Origin: Photobacterium sanguinicancri
GTDB taxonomy: Bacteria > Pseudomonadota > Gammaproteobacteria > Enterobacterales > Vibrionaceae
Reading direction: 5' to 3'
DNA length: 34,896 bases
Assembly (NCBI RefSeq): GCF_002265265.1
Contig: NZ_NOIF01000035.1
Coordinates: 1-34,896 of the forward strand
Shown: positions 34,822-34,896 of the stretch, piece by piece
How the letters are laid out: every line of letters starts with the position of its first letter
How positions within the stretch are numbered: position 1 is the stretch's first letter
Notes under the pieces: generated by a model
Told to the model about the DNA's origin: nothing
Databases searched by the model: none
The model's input: the letters and a program-made list of their open reading frames with translations, nothing else
Position numbers and translations under genes: made by a program

Positions 34822-34896
34822 GTGCGCCGAGCATGGTGTTGATCTAGGAGGTGAAAGTCCTCTACGGGCTCAGTCGAGCGAGAACCGTTAGCCTAT
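34822..34896 (+). mobile_element. Partial group II intron, 5' end
   Basis: From 34822 the sequence reads GTGCGCCGAGCATGG, the kind of 5' end (GTGCG) used by group II introns. It continues with a small hairpin (AGGA-GGTGAAAG-TCCT, about 34845-34860) and GAGCGAGAACCGTTAGCC, which resemble domain I of bacterial introns. It begins right after a terminator T tract, the target preference of class C introns. The maturase and the rest would lie beyond base 34896. The class assignment is an inference. Confidence 0.6.

Noticed and set aside
34568-34891. 107-residue plus-strand ORF at the window end
   Set aside because: It is in another frame of the 34255 gene and crosses a terminator into the intron-like sequence.

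Overview
The window is a piece of a gammaproteobacterial chromosome. Protein similarity and gene order point to the Vibrionaceae, perhaps Photobacterium or a marine Vibrio; the genus is an inference. About 33 protein genes can be supported. No tRNA, rRNA, CRISPR array or complete insertion sequence was seen. The first 37 bases are probably not chromosomal: they match an Illumina Nextera (Tn5) adapter with three substitutions, so the contig seems to begin inside a sequencing adapter.

Layout. (1) 38-984: a gene-poor AT-rich stretch with one very small membrane protein gene on the minus strand and a CRP/FNR-like palindrome. (2) 985-8318: yhhN, a DUF2007 protein, yecH and yhgN on the plus strand, then rsmD-yhhL on the minus strand, diverging from the ftsY-ftsE-ftsX operon and rpoH. 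(3) 8319-8809: a non-coding interval with four DnaA-box consensus matches and unusually many GATC sites. (4) 8810-14285: glycerol-3-phosphate genes glpE, glpG, glpT, glpR and glpD, with CRP-like sites and a clear GlpR operator array before glpD. (5) 14383-21087: a FliL-like exported protein (minus), ubiC-ubiA, plsB (minus), lexA with two SOS boxes, and an LCMT-type methyltransferase. (6) 21311-29411: a complete aa3/caa3-type cytochrome c oxidase cluster: coxB with a fused cytochrome c domain, coxA, the Cu chaperone cox11, coxC, DUF2909, SURF1, a SCO-like protein, heme A synthase ctaA and heme O synthase ctaB. (7) 29577-34719: dinF-type MATE transporter, a secreted 3D-domain protein, nfuA, comF/gntX, bioH and two small proteins of unknown function. 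(8) 34786-34896: a terminator followed directly by what looks like the 5' end of a group II intron that runs off the window.

Functional themes. ftsY serves SRP-dependent membrane targeting and ftsEX serves division. rpoH is the heat-shock sigma factor. The glp genes take up and oxidise glycerol-3-phosphate, and plsB uses the same metabolite to start phospholipid synthesis. ubiC/ubiA make ubiquinone precursors, and the oxidase cluster carries both its structural subunits and the heme A and copper assembly factors. In E. coli lexA and dinF are adjacent; here a methyltransferase and the whole oxidase cluster lie between them, and no SOS box was found before dinF.

The least ordinary signals are the DnaA-box/GATC cluster after rpoH, the 26-residue membrane protein near the contig end, the post-terminator group II intron start, a hairpin that may mask the plsB ribosome binding site, and the uncharacterised pair of small genes after bioH.
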